Position numbers and translations under genes: made by a program
Shown: in pieces, positions 11,189 through 21,330 of the stretch
Numbering within the stretch: the first letter of the stretch is position 1
Layout of the letters: every line of letters starts with the position of its first letter
Assembly: GCA_014529385.2 (NCBI GenBank)
Contig: CM043955.1
Coordinates: forward strand, 135,234,108 to 135,298,107
DNA from: Adiantum capillus-veneris
Taxonomy: Eukaryota > Streptophyta > Polypodiopsida > Polypodiales > Pteridaceae
Length of the DNA: 64,000 bases
Direction: 5' to 3'
Notes under the pieces: model-generated
Told to the model about the DNA's origin: nothing
Databases searched by the model: none
What the model saw: only the letters and a program-made list of their open reading frames with translations

Positions 11189-12060
11189 TCACTCGATTTT
11201 CTTTGTGATGAGGTAGGTTCGGGTTTTTTTAACATTGCTCCCACAAGATCTCTCGTGGAGTTCCTCTCTTGAAATAGTTTCTGGTCCTTGGCCCAATATC
11301 CAATCTCTTATAGAGTACCCTTGGTATTTGGTTTGTTCTACCTCTTCACGACTCATCATAACAAAGTTATTGTTATAATAGTCCATAAAAAGGTAAGTTG
11401 GTAGATTTTTTGAACCCTCGTCTTTGATTTTGAAGATATAGATGTTTTTCATGGATGTTAATTGCTTTGATTTGGCATGAGAAGTCCATAAAAGATCCTT
11501 GACGCACCTATCCTCCCAACAATAGACTCCAATCCTAGGATTTTCCGTGCTAAGCCGTTTCAAAGGTTTTAGATCGATTTGATCGTATCCCTCAAATTCT
11601 AAAGTTGGTGGACCTTCTTTTGCTGTCATATCTAAAATTATGGTATTTACTTCTAATCCCCATTTGTCCAATCAGGGTTTTCAACTTTTAAATAATGAGT
11701 CCCATTTTTATCCATATACATTTTCCCTTGTTTGTTGGCCCTAATTTCCTCTTCAAACTCTATGTCATGGTCATCAATGCGAATGGCGTACTCTTCATTA
11801 GGATCCAGGTAAACCTAAGCTCCATGGACATTAGTCTTATAAAAGGTGAGTATGTGCTTATATCGCACTGCCGTTCCGATTTTTGAATGATTCAAATAGG
11901 AAGACATTTCAGATGTTGAGTCTGAATAAGTGTCTGAGACTTCTTCAAAGATAGTGCCCAAGTGATCACCGTGATTCACACACTCTCCAATGGATACTCT
12001 ACTAGCAGTCTCTCCAATTATGCCTTGATTTGCTACTATACGACTAGATCTAAGGTTCAT
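11189..12060 (-). pseudogene. R1 Gag N-terminal extension
   Basis: There are two open minus-strand segments, 12060-11815 (MNLRSSRIVANQG...) and 11671-11189 (MDKWGLEVNTIIL...). The second has a Tyr/Trp-rich stretch (TYLFMDYYNNNFVM, SIRDWILGQGPE) upstream of the capsid. I do not recognise the domain. A possible splice acceptor (CCTTAG) precedes RSSRIVA at about 12050, which would join this frame to the basic exon at 13.7-13.8 kb. Function is unknown. Confidence 0.45.
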
Positions 12061-12472
12061 ATAGACTTGTTAAGCCCTATATAGAGTACTTACCATCACC
12101 GAATTGAATTGCTATCCGTTTTTTCACTTGACTTGAATGCAACTTCTATCAAGCTCTCAATTCTTTGCCTACAACCTGATTCATGTGTTACTTTAAACCA
12201 AGTCAGCAATTTCTCACAAAGCCTATACAATTTTTGCTAGCTATTGAGATTGGTCTATGTATATCAATTCAATTTGAGCTAAGTGAGTCAGCAAATGAGA
12301 CTTTCAAATTTTACCTTTGCAAAGAGCGAAAGGACTAATCTGCAAGCTGAAAACTGAGTTGAGTTACTAATTTGGATCCGATGAAACCCAAAATTGACCA
12401 GTGGCCTTGTATTATGTTGTTCTAACACTGTACAAGCTCAAAAGTAAAAAATCTTGTCTCTGGGTCTCAATA

Positions 12473-13493
12473 GTAAATAATCATGATTATTTACTTTTTC
12501 TCAATGTTTACACTTTTTAGGCTTGTTTTGCCAGGTAATCACCTTGTTGTGGTCTCTGGACATGTTTGGTTGAGTTTGAACAAGATTTGTCCAAGTTATC
12601 AATTGTTTAGTGTCCGTAGACTCAGATTTGAAGAATCTGGCTTAAGTCTCAATTTTGTGATCCAAATTTCACCAAATTTGATTTTTGGGGTCTACTTGAT
12701 ATGCTTGACCTTGTGGTATACTCAACTGTGCAAAAATGTTCAATTCTAAATCAGATGTGAATAATCGCGATTATTTACACAACTGGAAATTTTTGCAACT
12801 TTTTGCCAAAATGTGGATACTAGCTGGTAAAGCAACTCAACTTAAGCTCCCTAGCCAAGTTTCACCAAGTTTGGATAATTACTGCTCAATTTGTCAACAG
12901 TTTTGTGTCTGCAGACTCACTTTTCAAATCTGGGCGCACAATTTTAACTTAAATGATCCAAATCTTACCAGATTTGATATATGTGCTCAATATAACTTGC
13001 TAAAACTTGTGGTATGATTAGTTGGTAAAAAAAAGTTGAAAAATAGGACAAAAGTAAATAATCACGATTATTAACTTTTGGTAAATTTTTGCATATTTTT
13101 GGTCAGCAGAGCATAGACACATGTTTTACACTTCAATCGAAGCCTCTGATTCAAGTTTCACTAAGTTTGAGCAAGATTTACCAAGTCACACTCGAGTTCT
13201 TGACAACCAATACAAATTTCAATTTTTATTAAGGTTTTGGTCTGTTTTGTGATCCAAATTCTATGCGCCTTTACAAAAGATGTTGGTAATCATGCATAGA
13301 GTATATGGTATCAACCTTGGTCAATTTTGAGCTGAAAGTAAATAATCGTGATTATTTACTTTTGGCCTAAAATGAACACTTTTTGCAATTTTTTCAGTGG
13401 AGAGTCTTTTTATGACCTGTTTTAACCCTCTAAGTCAAGCTAAAACTTAATTTGGCCTAAAATCTCAAGAAAAAGTAAATAATCTGAGTTTTT
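12473..13493. repeat. Palindrome array (a): divergent modules of about 285 bp
   Basis: Near-perfect 22-bp palindromes built from the arm GTAAATAATCR and its complement start at 12473, 12757, 13054 and 13338, with a broken half-copy at 13475. Spacings are 284, 297, 284 and 137 bp. The DNA between them is a diverged tandem repeat: CAAGTTTCACYAAGTTTG, GTGATCCAAAT and CTTGTGGTAT blocks recur in matching positions. The palindromes are much better conserved than the rest of the modules. The array lies between the R1 upstream exon and Gag. Confidence 0.85.
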
Positions 13494-13637
13494 GCGAACT
13501 CTTGAAAATTTACCTCAAATGCATCCTTAAGCTTACCCATTGGTGCATACAACTTTTAGAGAATAATCTCCAGTCCGATTCAGTGGTTGACAGTCTTTTG
13601 GTGCTATTTCAAGCCATAGACCTGAATTTCTGCAACT

Positions 13638-13829
13638 TCACATAAACAACTCACAATTGATTCTTTTGGAGTGAGCAATGCTTTGAGACCCACCTCGGAT
13701 TCTACTTACCCTACTCCTAGGTTTTTTTGCAATGGGGTTGTGGAAAGTGTCCACAAACACTTGTTTTCTTTTTTTTAATGGTTTTTGAGCCTTGATCTTA
13801 AGACTTGTCTCGTCCTCAATCTTTCTCAA
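13638..13829 (-). CDS. Possible short basic upstream exon of R1, ending in PRSR
   Basis: The minus-strand frame MRKIEDETSLKIKAQKPL continues through KKRKQVFVD and AKKPRSR. It reaches AGG followed by GTAAGT (minus strand, plus coordinates 13709-13704), a good plant splice donor. R3 has the equivalent VFV...F.I..PRSR beside GTAAGT at 42041-42035. The Lys/Arg richness could suit nucleic-acid binding or nuclear targeting. The frame itself runs past the donor to 13638, so the exon would end at 13710. The exon call is inference from conservation between two copies. Confidence 0.45.
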   Translation of the reverse strand: MRKIEDETSLKIKAQKPLKKRKQVFVDTFHNPIAKKPRSRVSRIRGGSQSIAHSKRINCELFM

Positions 13830-14009
13830 AATCCTAATCTAATCCTACAATCCTACAAGGTACTTAGCAAGTACAATCTACTTCCAAAAAGATGAGAATC
13901 TTAAGCTATGCGATTTTAAAGAGAAAGTGTAACTCTAGGTGAACCTAGAGGAAGTTAAAAGACAACTACACAAGACACTCTTGATTTTCCCCTAGTTAGG
14001 TCTATATGT

Positions 14010-14027
14010 TCCCCAACAGCGACGTCA
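14010..14027 (-). promoter_or_regulatory. Degenerate tRNA-Asp-type primer-binding site of R1
   Basis: The minus strand reads TGACGTCGCTGTTGGGGA. The plant Ty3 PBS complementary to tRNA-Asp is TGGCGCCGTTGCCGGGGA; the five differences are all transitions. It starts 2 bp from the inferred LTR end at 14030. Confidence 0.6.
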
Positions 14028-14029
14028 AA

Positions 14030-14900
14030 TGTGGGACGGGTTTCTAACCTCACTCTTATCTTATTGCAGACATAGCTAGAACCACATACATTATTGTCAA
14101 TGCATGGGACGAAGCTAACACGACTAGTACATAGAGGCTACAAGAGGGTGTCAGTCTCTTGGAAAAAAAAAGAAAACTCGCATCTAACACAAGCTACACT
14201 CAAATGACCAAAGTCACCAAAATCTAGTTGCTAATCGGCAAACAAAACATGACCGTTACAACATCAAATGACATCCGAATGTTACGAAACTTCTAAGACA
14301 TGTATATAAGACCTAAGCACACATGCTTATGGTCTCAAATCTCACTTTAGGTCAAGTGAAAAAATTACGATTATTAATAGCAGTGAATTTTTGACCTAGT
14401 CGTTTTCGAGCCCGAATGCATTTAAATGCGTAGCAATGATGCCCCAATACCCCGCCTATGCTTACTTTGTGATTTACTAGCTTAAATTCCTACTTATGAT
14501 GAAATTAGGCCACGGGTCGGTGACACCAAAAGCTATAGATTACCATGAAATGTTTACGTCAATGCATAGACAACATTGCAATGTGACAACTGACACTGGA
14601 GTAGAAAGCACGAGAAGGAGAGAAGTGAACACCGTTAGCTCACGCTGTGTTTTTGTTATCCAAAACTTGAAAAATAACTTACAAAAATTGTCCTTTATAC
14701 CTTAGCCAATGTTTCTTTGGTCAAAAACTAATAATTTGGGAGTTTTAACTAAGGATAAGTTGATACAATCTAGAATCTTATAGCCCCGGCTCATTGATTA
14801 CAATATCTATCTGGAAAATAGGAGTTATAATATTCCCAATTTATAAAAAGAATAAATGTTTTCACAATAAAGTCTCCCGAAAATGATACATGGGTTAGCT
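14030..14900 (-). repeat. R1 5' LTR, right limit uncertain
   Basis: The end next to the PBS is TGTGGGACGGG on the plus strand, i.e. ...CCCACA on the coding strand. A TATA-like TTATATAC lies on the minus strand at about 14303-14309. That would put the transcription start some 240-250 bp before the LTR end. No second copy is inside the window, so the far boundary is unknown and the end given is arbitrary. Short open frames inside look fortuitous. Confidence 0.45.
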
Positions 14901-14929
14901 TGCTGCTAACAGCTTTCTCTTAATATCCT

Positions 14930-15900
14930 AAACTTCTTCAGCAATGAAAGGCTCTAGATTCTAGTGTTCTATCACCCTTTTGGACTCTTCATATGCCCTA
15001 ATGTAGTGATCACACTGATCCTCTAAGGGTTGAGAGGAACTGACACCCATTTTCCTTGGGTGGAGTACCCAATACTCCTCAAATTATCCCTTTAATGCTC
15101 ATTCAACCTTGAATTGCTCGATCAATCTCTCTATGCAAGGTGCCTTTTGGCTGTCTCTTCATCTTTCCTTTCTTCTTTGGTGGCTCTTCAAATTTTTCTT
15201 CTAGGTTTCCCCTGAGCCTTGTTGAGATAGGTGATGCCACTGGTGGTTCATCTTTTTTGCATCCTCTTTCAGCCTTAGCCATTCATTTTGAGGTGGGTTT
15301 GGCCCCTATCCTCTTGCTTCAATAGATTCATATGCAATTTTGGTTAGGATTTCTGCTCCACCAATGTATTTGGGATTATCAATTCCCAAGACCACTACCT
15401 GTTCATGTATATACTGAGTATAACTCATATCTTTTGGCACACTGCTTCTCAGTGCCCAATGTATTTGGGCTTATCAGTTCCCAAGTCCACTACCTGTTTA
15501 TGTATATACTGAGTATAATTCACATCTTTTGGCACAATGCTTCTCAGTGCCCAAGTGAAAGTGGTGGAAATAGCATGAGGTGGTGTAGTGTACTTCTATG
15601 GCCGCTTGTTGCAAATGTGGAAAAAATAGTTGTAAAATTTGTAGATTGTGATAGCTCTTGGGTCCACCATGTCTTAAAAAATTGGGTTGGTTTTCTTCTG
15701 AGAGTAAACCTCCATTGCATCTCTTCTTTGTTTGAATGAACTGCCATCATTGTGTAACCCCAAGGCATCTACAATAATCTGAGGTGTAATGGCCACTTCT
15801 TTACTTTGTCCATGAAGGTGGCGATGACTGCTTTACCATCTTTCTTGATTGTGGTATAGTTAGTTCATATAGATCAAAACCACCTCAGATTGTCAATTTT
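14930..15900 (-). pseudogene. Decayed coding stretch of unknown type
   Basis: The minus strand translates to protein-like segments in shifting frames. They include KKDGKAVIATFMDKVKKW near 15.85-15.80 kb, LRHGGPKSYHNLQILQLFFP and HLGTEKHCAKRCELYSVY around 15.68-15.50 kb, and IDNPKYIGGAEILTKIAYES around 15.38-15.31 kb. A 95-bp tandem duplication (15361-15550) repeats GTEK.CAKR.ELYSVY. Several stops and frameshifts are present. I do not recognise the family; a retroelement-encoded protein is plausible from context only. Confidence 0.35.
15361..15550. repeat. 95-bp tandem duplication
   Basis: Two copies start CCAATGTATTTGGG at 15361 and 15456 and end TTCTCAGTGC. They differ at only a few positions, so the duplication is younger than the decay around it. 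Confidence 0.85.
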
Positions 15901-15917
15901 GACATTTGAGACATTGG

Positions 15918-16681
15918 ACATCATATGCGTATGATGTCTTTTGGTCCAAATGACTTGAAACTCATATGATAGGATGTCCATAGCCTGTGTATAGTGTCTA
16001 TAGCATTAGGATTGGATTTGAGTTGTAATTGGATGTCAATGGCCAAGAATCGCAAAATAGGTCAAATGATATCCAATTATGATGAAAACTTGCTCACAAG
16101 CTAATAAAGATGTGATTAAAGTGATGGCTCAGACTTAATGTACAGCTTGTTCATTATGTGTGCATCACTCTCATGTGTTTATATTTGAATTTGGACAAGT
16201 GCTCATGTGCCCAATGCCAGAAATGGTGTTTTTGGCACTGGAATTTGAAAAAGGAGATGTATAATGACCAAAATGTGCCCATCCATGTCCAAACTTGGTG
16301 TAGAGGCTATATGTGACATGATATTGAATTTTGGATAGCAAAAATGCTGACAGAGTCACTATTTAGCAGGTCTCGACATCATACACATATGATGTCTATT
16401 CTTGAAAACCTAAAATGTGAGCATTGGGGTAGGATGTATATGCTATGTGCATGCCTTGTGTCAAGTTTTCCTGAGTTTGGAGCATTATTTCTATAGATAA
16501 GACCATATTTTTCTTGAGGACTCCATCTTTGCGGTTTTTGACCAAATGGTGGCTTTATGTGGTCCAATTTGCATGAAACTTGGTATGTGAGCTGTAATGA
16601 GCATGATGAAGAGGCTTGTGTGGAAATTTTTCCATTTGCATGTGTGAAAAGGCCCACCAGACATCATATGCGTATGATTTT
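15918..16681. repeat. Palindrome array (b)
   Basis: Palindromes with arms GACATCATA and TATGATGTC start at 15918 (TGCG centre) and 16375 (CACA centre); a copy at 16660 has lost its last arm. Spacings are 457 and 285 bp. One interval therefore matches the period of array (a). A block CAAGTTTTCCTGAGTTTGGA near 16460 resembles CAAGTTTCACTAAGTTTGAG in array (a). The owner element is not certain; a link to R2 or to the element ending at 18263 is possible. Confidence 0.7.
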
Positions 16682-16699
16682 TGGGATGCAAAATTTTGG

Positions 16700-18099
16700 T
16701 TTCAATGCATTGGAAAGATCTATGTTAGTGTCCTAAGCCCTTTGAGCTCTGGTTCAACTTTAAAATTCATTAGTTTAGCTTAGAAACTCCTTGTTTTGGT
16801 ACTTTGGACTCTAAAGTCAAATTTTTCTCTTGGAGTTGACTTTTCGCAATGATGTTACTCGAGTTTGATCACCTAAACTTGTAGATGCTATGGGGCACCT
16901 TTCCATGCCGTCGGTATAGCCTTCGGCCTTATGGATGTCCTTTATGAAGATTTGTCACTATAAAAGCATCTTTGAGTTTGGTAGTGGTTTGATGGTGGCT
17001 TTTCTTGATGTTTGACCACATGTCTTGATTGTCAAAGGTATGTCAATGCTGCTCATGAAGTTCGGTGGCAAACGGACACTCCGTCTGGGCGTGAGAGCCA
17101 AATGATGCTTTGCGTGTTTGAAGCCGAGATTGATGTTTTAATCCACTTTTGATAGATTGATTATGGAGGAGATTACATGGGCTTGTAGACAACCTCGAGG
17201 GAACCTACCCATGAAGTTTCGTGCCATTTTGGCGACTTGTCTTAGATTGTCTTCTACAGGCCCCGGGAATGTTAGGGTTTTTATTTATGACCTAAACTCG
17301 TATATGAGGGCATAGAAATGCTCATTTAGCTCAGGGTCAACCCCCTATCAAGTCTTGTAGCTATCATGAGTGGTCATTGAGTTATGGTCCCGTTTTGCTC
17401 TCTACACATTGATGCCACATTGTCACTTTTGTTGGCTTTTTGCATTGAAGTTAGCATTGAACATGAAGAGCACATGGTAATGAACCTCCCTCTCATATCT
17501 GGCACCAAATGGTGTGTCATGGGCGTCGTACAAAGCTATAGATGGTCCACATGCTCTAGGTCTCTCAAGCTCTCTCTAAATGTGAATAGTGAAAATGAGC
17601 TAATTAGTGGGGTCAAAATTTCTTATACCGGGGGTCTCGAAACCACTTGCCACAAAATTTGATATGTGCTTCTATCTCATCGTAAAATGCACTTTAGGCT
17701 AAAAAATTACTCAATTTGGACTCCGTTTGCCCACCTTTCAAAAAATTTGCCTTTTTACAAAAAACTGGCTTGATTGCTCTTTTTGTAACGTTCTCATAAT
17801 TGCACCTTGACTTTACCATATGTTTCCCGTTGACTTGTTGATCACCCTTGTATTTTTCTTTCGCCTTTACATCACAATTTCACATGCTTTTTTCTATTTT
17901 TCTTCAAAAAATTGCAAAAATAAAAGGAAAATAGAAAATAAATTTCAAAAAAGTATGTCAGTCAGTTATATTCATGGAAAGTGAAAAGTGGTACTAGTTG
18001 TGATAACTCGTTTATCATGCTCAAGTGAGTTCTAAATGGAGTCAATACGCTATGTTGGTTATGGGTTGATTACAAGATGATGACAAAGGGACTGGCAAT
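16700..18099. other. Non-coding stretch, probably internal retroelement sequence
   Basis: Scattered short frames on both strands have no motifs. The text is moderately AT-rich, with homopolymer-rich DNA near 17700-17950. I see no gene. The position before a candidate polypurine tract suggests untranslated retroelement DNA. Confidence 0.35.
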
Positions 18100-18263
18100 A
18101 TGGAAAACTTCTTGATTTCATTGCACCTCCTACTCAACCGTGATCCAGTCCAAAGGATAGTTGGATCCATGATGGATGACACTGCCAAAGACCTTAATGT
18201 TCTTTACAATGCTATTACCACTTTTGTTTTCAAGGACAAAAATTTTTCTCCAAGGGGGAGTAA
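18100..18263 (+). pseudogene. 3' end of an unknown retroelement with polypurine tract
   Basis: A short frame (MENFLISLHLLLNRDPVQRI...) runs into CCAAGGGGGAGTAA, a good polypurine tract, immediately before TGTAAGGCC. The protein is not recognisable. Confidence 0.35.
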
Positions 18264-18420
18264 TGTAAGGCCAAGGGCAACCCAGGGGTTCACGGACCTA
18301 GGACAAGGGCCTGGATGGCTTAGATGTGGACTGGGGATCCGTACCGTGGCTAGGGCTAAGAGCCATAGAGCCTAATATATAGGATGGTAGGGAGGTAGAT
18401 CTCTCAAGCTAATCTCCTAG
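18264..18420 (+). repeat. Candidate 3' LTR start
   Basis: TGTAAGGCCAAGGGCAACCC follows the polypurine tract, and a TATA-like AATATATAGG lies near 18373. No partner copy is in the window and the right end was not found. Confidence 0.35.
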
Positions 18421-18899
18421 GTTCTTTCAAAACATGCTTGCCTCTTAAGATCGACTTTGGAAAGGTGGCATGAAGAAAAGCATGGAGGAGATGTTGTAGG
18501 GACATCATGAGAGTGTAGTTGAAGCATTGACCTATGGTGTGTAGCTTGAAAGTAAATTCTAGGAGAAGACTATTGAAGGTTCTTATGGAAACAAAATGCT
18601 TTTGCCATATGCTTTGACAACAACACAAAAGTAAAAAGTTGCATGTTAGCAACTATGCCAAGTGTGGAAAACTATATTAGCAAGAACACTAGCTAGGAAG
18701 ATCGTATAGAATCCCTCTCATTATATGCATATATAGCTAGGTATCAAAACAATGAGGCTATTGTAAAAGAAAAGGAAAAAAGGGAAGAGGATTTTGCAAG
18801 AACTTCAAAGAGGAGAATGAGGTCAGCAATGCCAAAGAAAGGAGATCTAGCTCACGAGTGCCTCTTGTTCTACCAAAAGTTTCAATGGATGAGGCTAAG

Positions 18900-19150
18900 A
18901 AGGAGAAAAGTTCAGGTTAATCACGGGTCAATCATATAAGATAAAGTTTGTTATCTGATGTAAAAAACATACTTGAGGAGTGCATATTGAAGAGTAATGT
19001 GGAGTTCACCCCGGGTGAAATCTTAGGTATTGCAAAGTAGGAACTCCATGATAGCACTATTGACATCATGAAGAGGAAGCACCAAATAGTGTATGGACCC
19101 AACAATGAACCAACTAGAACACAAGTCATGTCGAGTGTTTATGAATAATT
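18900..19150 (+). pseudogene. R2 domain upstream of the protease
   Basis: Reading through stops, one frame gives LLSDVKNILEECILKSNVEF, then TPGEILGIAK and STIDIMKRKHQIVYGPNNEP. This resembles the stretch that precedes the protease in many plant Ty3 polyproteins, where a helical segment with LGIA lies upstream of the active site. In-frame stops occur near 18918, 18938, 19038 and 19146. The function of the segment is not known to me. Confidence 0.45.
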
Positions 19151-20125
19151 GATGCCATTTTAAGCAGAGCTAATGAAGAGGAATTTGGTGACAATCAATG
19201 GGGAAGCATTGTGGACAACAATGAGCTTCTAAGATGGGTGAAGCATGTTAAATTTCAAGAGTATGATTACATGGAGGATATACCTCGTAGAAAATCATTG
19301 GGTAAGGGCTACCACTGAAAATTTGAAGAAAATCGTGGAAAGCAAACAGAGACAAAATGAAAGCAAAAAGGCTAAAAGAGAAAACCGTCCTAGAGACTAA
19401 ACTGCAACAAACCAAAGCACAATAAAAACAAGAAAAGGAAAACATGAAACAAATGGAGAAAGAGAAATTATCCAAAATATTATCAGGAGGTTTAATCTTG
19501 GTTGAGAAAGTGAACAAGCACTTAAATGCCATGCTACAAGCCTATGAGGTGAGACTAAAAAACAACCAAACACTAGAACAAAGATTGTTGACTTATCTGC
19601 ATCTTGGAATAGAAACTAAATGAATGGAAATATGCAAAAGGCTCATAGAGATAGCTCAAGCTCTAATGCAACCAAAAACATTGAAAGTCCCTAAACAAGT
19701 AGTATGTGCCAGAAAAGGAAAACAAAAGTGCACTAAAAGAAAACAAAACCTATGAACCAACAAAAGCTAAAATTGAAACACCACTCAACACAAGGGTAAT
19801 AGCAAAACACGATGGATGAGGCCAAGTCTCAAGAGATTTATCCATTTCCTAAAGTGGACAATCCGTGGCCACAGTCCTTATGAAAGACAATTAGAAACCA
19901 AAAAGATGGTAGTGTCATGTTGCAGTCAACACCCATCCCGGAGATCAACATGGACCATGAGATTTATCTTGGGGATATACATTCATTGTACAGAGATGAA
20001 GGGTCCATAATTATTCGTGGAGGTTAAACGAAAGATGTTAAGGACTTCACCTTTTTCTTATAGGGGAACACGAGACAAAATTTGCAGTGCGGCTTGTGCC
20101 ATATTAATGGAATCCAATTCCACAA

Positions 20126-20980
20126 ATGAAAGACACAAAGAGCCTACACAAATTGATGTCATCCCCTATAAGATGCACCATTACTCTCACAAAATTTCTA
20201 AAGATCAGACCGCATCTTTGGGGACAAATGAGCAAAAACTTGAAAACAATGGGGTTGAGAATCCCTTCACATGAGAAACTCGCAGATGAGAACATGGTTA
20301 AAACTCAATCCGAGAAACCAAATGCAGAGCTGATACCAATGAATAAGGTGGATAAAAATTGTGAAGTTGAAGAAGGGTGCACCACCTTACCACTCATGTA
20401 CAAGGGAGTAAAAACAATAGCCATACTTGATAGTGGGGTAGGGGTAGCCATTGCTACAAAGGAAATCTAGGAGAAGTGGGGGAGACCAGCTCTCAAGAAA
20501 ACATAGATGAAGTTGCAAATAGGAGAAATATTTGTAGAGAGACCCTTGGGTATGCTTGAACAAATAATTGTATCTTCTTGTGCAATTGAGTATGAGCACA
20601 ATTTTGTAGTAGTAGACTTTGGGAAAATAAACAACTTTGAGGCTATTTTGGGAAGATCATTCATGCATCAACTCAAAAATGGTTCAAGATTGGTGCTATG
20701 AAAACCTCTACTCTTGCGGCATAAGGGTGTCACAATAAGGTTCAACACAAAGGACCATAGTTATAGAGACATATCAAATCCCAATAAAAGACTTTGGTGT
20801 AGCTACTGATTCCGAAACCCAATTTCCTGCTTGCTTGATGAAACAAGTGCATGTTTGGATGTGTGGAGCTTCCGAATGCGAAAGCCTAAGAAAGAAATAT
20901 TGTACTATAGAGCATTGGTGGAGGATAAATACTATGTCAAAAACCTATTTCCTAAAGAATCATTTGGACCTTTTGGTTAA
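20126..20980 (+). pseudogene. R2 aspartic protease (retropepsin) region
   Basis: The frame carries AILDSGVGVAIATKEI (active-site DSG, 20426 onward), followed after a TAG (20468-20470) by EKWGRP, IIVSSCAIEYEHNFVVVDFG and EAILGRSFMHQ. This parallels R1 block by block: ILDSGASIAIATK, IVSSCGIDYQHTFAIVDF and EIILGRPFI. A TGA at 20699-20701 and frame changes break it. The C-terminal extension (KDHSYRDI, LFPKESFGPFG, stop) matches the R1 tail. An N-terminal segment (SSPIRCTITLTKFLKIRPHL) parallels STPIQCTLTFRDLLKIRSYL in R1. Confidence 0.75.
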
Positions 20981-21330
20981 TAATAGATATTAGCTATTCT
21001 TAGATGTGTGCGTAAACAAAATAACGCAACAAAGTTTGCGATGAGCATGTTTTTGACATAAATCCCTACTTTACGATAAAGGTATTGAAGGAACCTAACA
21101 AAACTTGTGAGTATGAAAGAAGAATAGGTGAGACAGACAACTAAGTCATGGAGCATGATGCAAAAGTGAAAACAAAAAAGGAAAAGCAACCACAAGAATA
21201 TGTCATCATTGACAATCCTAAAGAATCGACAAAAGTTGTTTCAACGAATCCAATTCCAGAAAGTGCACAACAAAAAACTGATGAAGAACCAAGTTCCACA
21301 TGAGATGCTTAAAAAAGTGAAGAGCAGGAG

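Larger units (their letters stand above)
7957..14029 (-). mobile_element. R1 retroelement body (Ty3-like Gag-protease element with upstream array)
   Basis: Minus-strand order from the right is: LTR end (from 14030), PBS (14027-14010), a short basic exon-like frame (13829-13638), palindrome array (13493-12473), Gag N-terminus (12060-11189), capsid (11031-10268), two zinc knuckles (9897-9772), linker, then retropepsin (8881-7997). The element continues at 323-1 beyond the Gag-only insertion. No RT, RNase H or integrase is visible inside the window. Two further copies, R2 (plus, about 18.8-21.3 kb) and R3 (minus, 25.0-27.06 kb), share the same proteins. The capsid style and a tRNA-Asp-like PBS fit Ty3, but I cannot place the lineage. 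Confidence 0.75.
18780..21330 (+). mobile_element. R2 retroelement fragment (sister of R1, plus strand)
   Basis: The segment carries, in order, an upstream domain (18.93-19.15 kb), a charged linker (19.2-19.8 kb), the GDIHSLYRDEGS block (around 19.97-20.0 kb), the retropepsin (20.1-20.7 kb) and the family-specific C-terminal extension (to about 20.98 kb). It extends past the protease stop into DNA homologous to 323-282 (minus) of R1. The Gag capsid and zinc knuckles are not recognisable. The left boundary is uncertain. Confidence 0.65.

Noticed and set aside
12473-13493. CRISPR-like array
   Set aside because: Spacers of about 260 bp are themselves diverged tandem repeats, and the setting is a plant retroelement leader.
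18404-18430. CTCCTAGGTT as another copy of the R-family PRSR exon box
   Set aside because: Only the palindromic CCTAGG core is shared; there is no adjacent GTAAGT in the right orientation and no PRSR frame.
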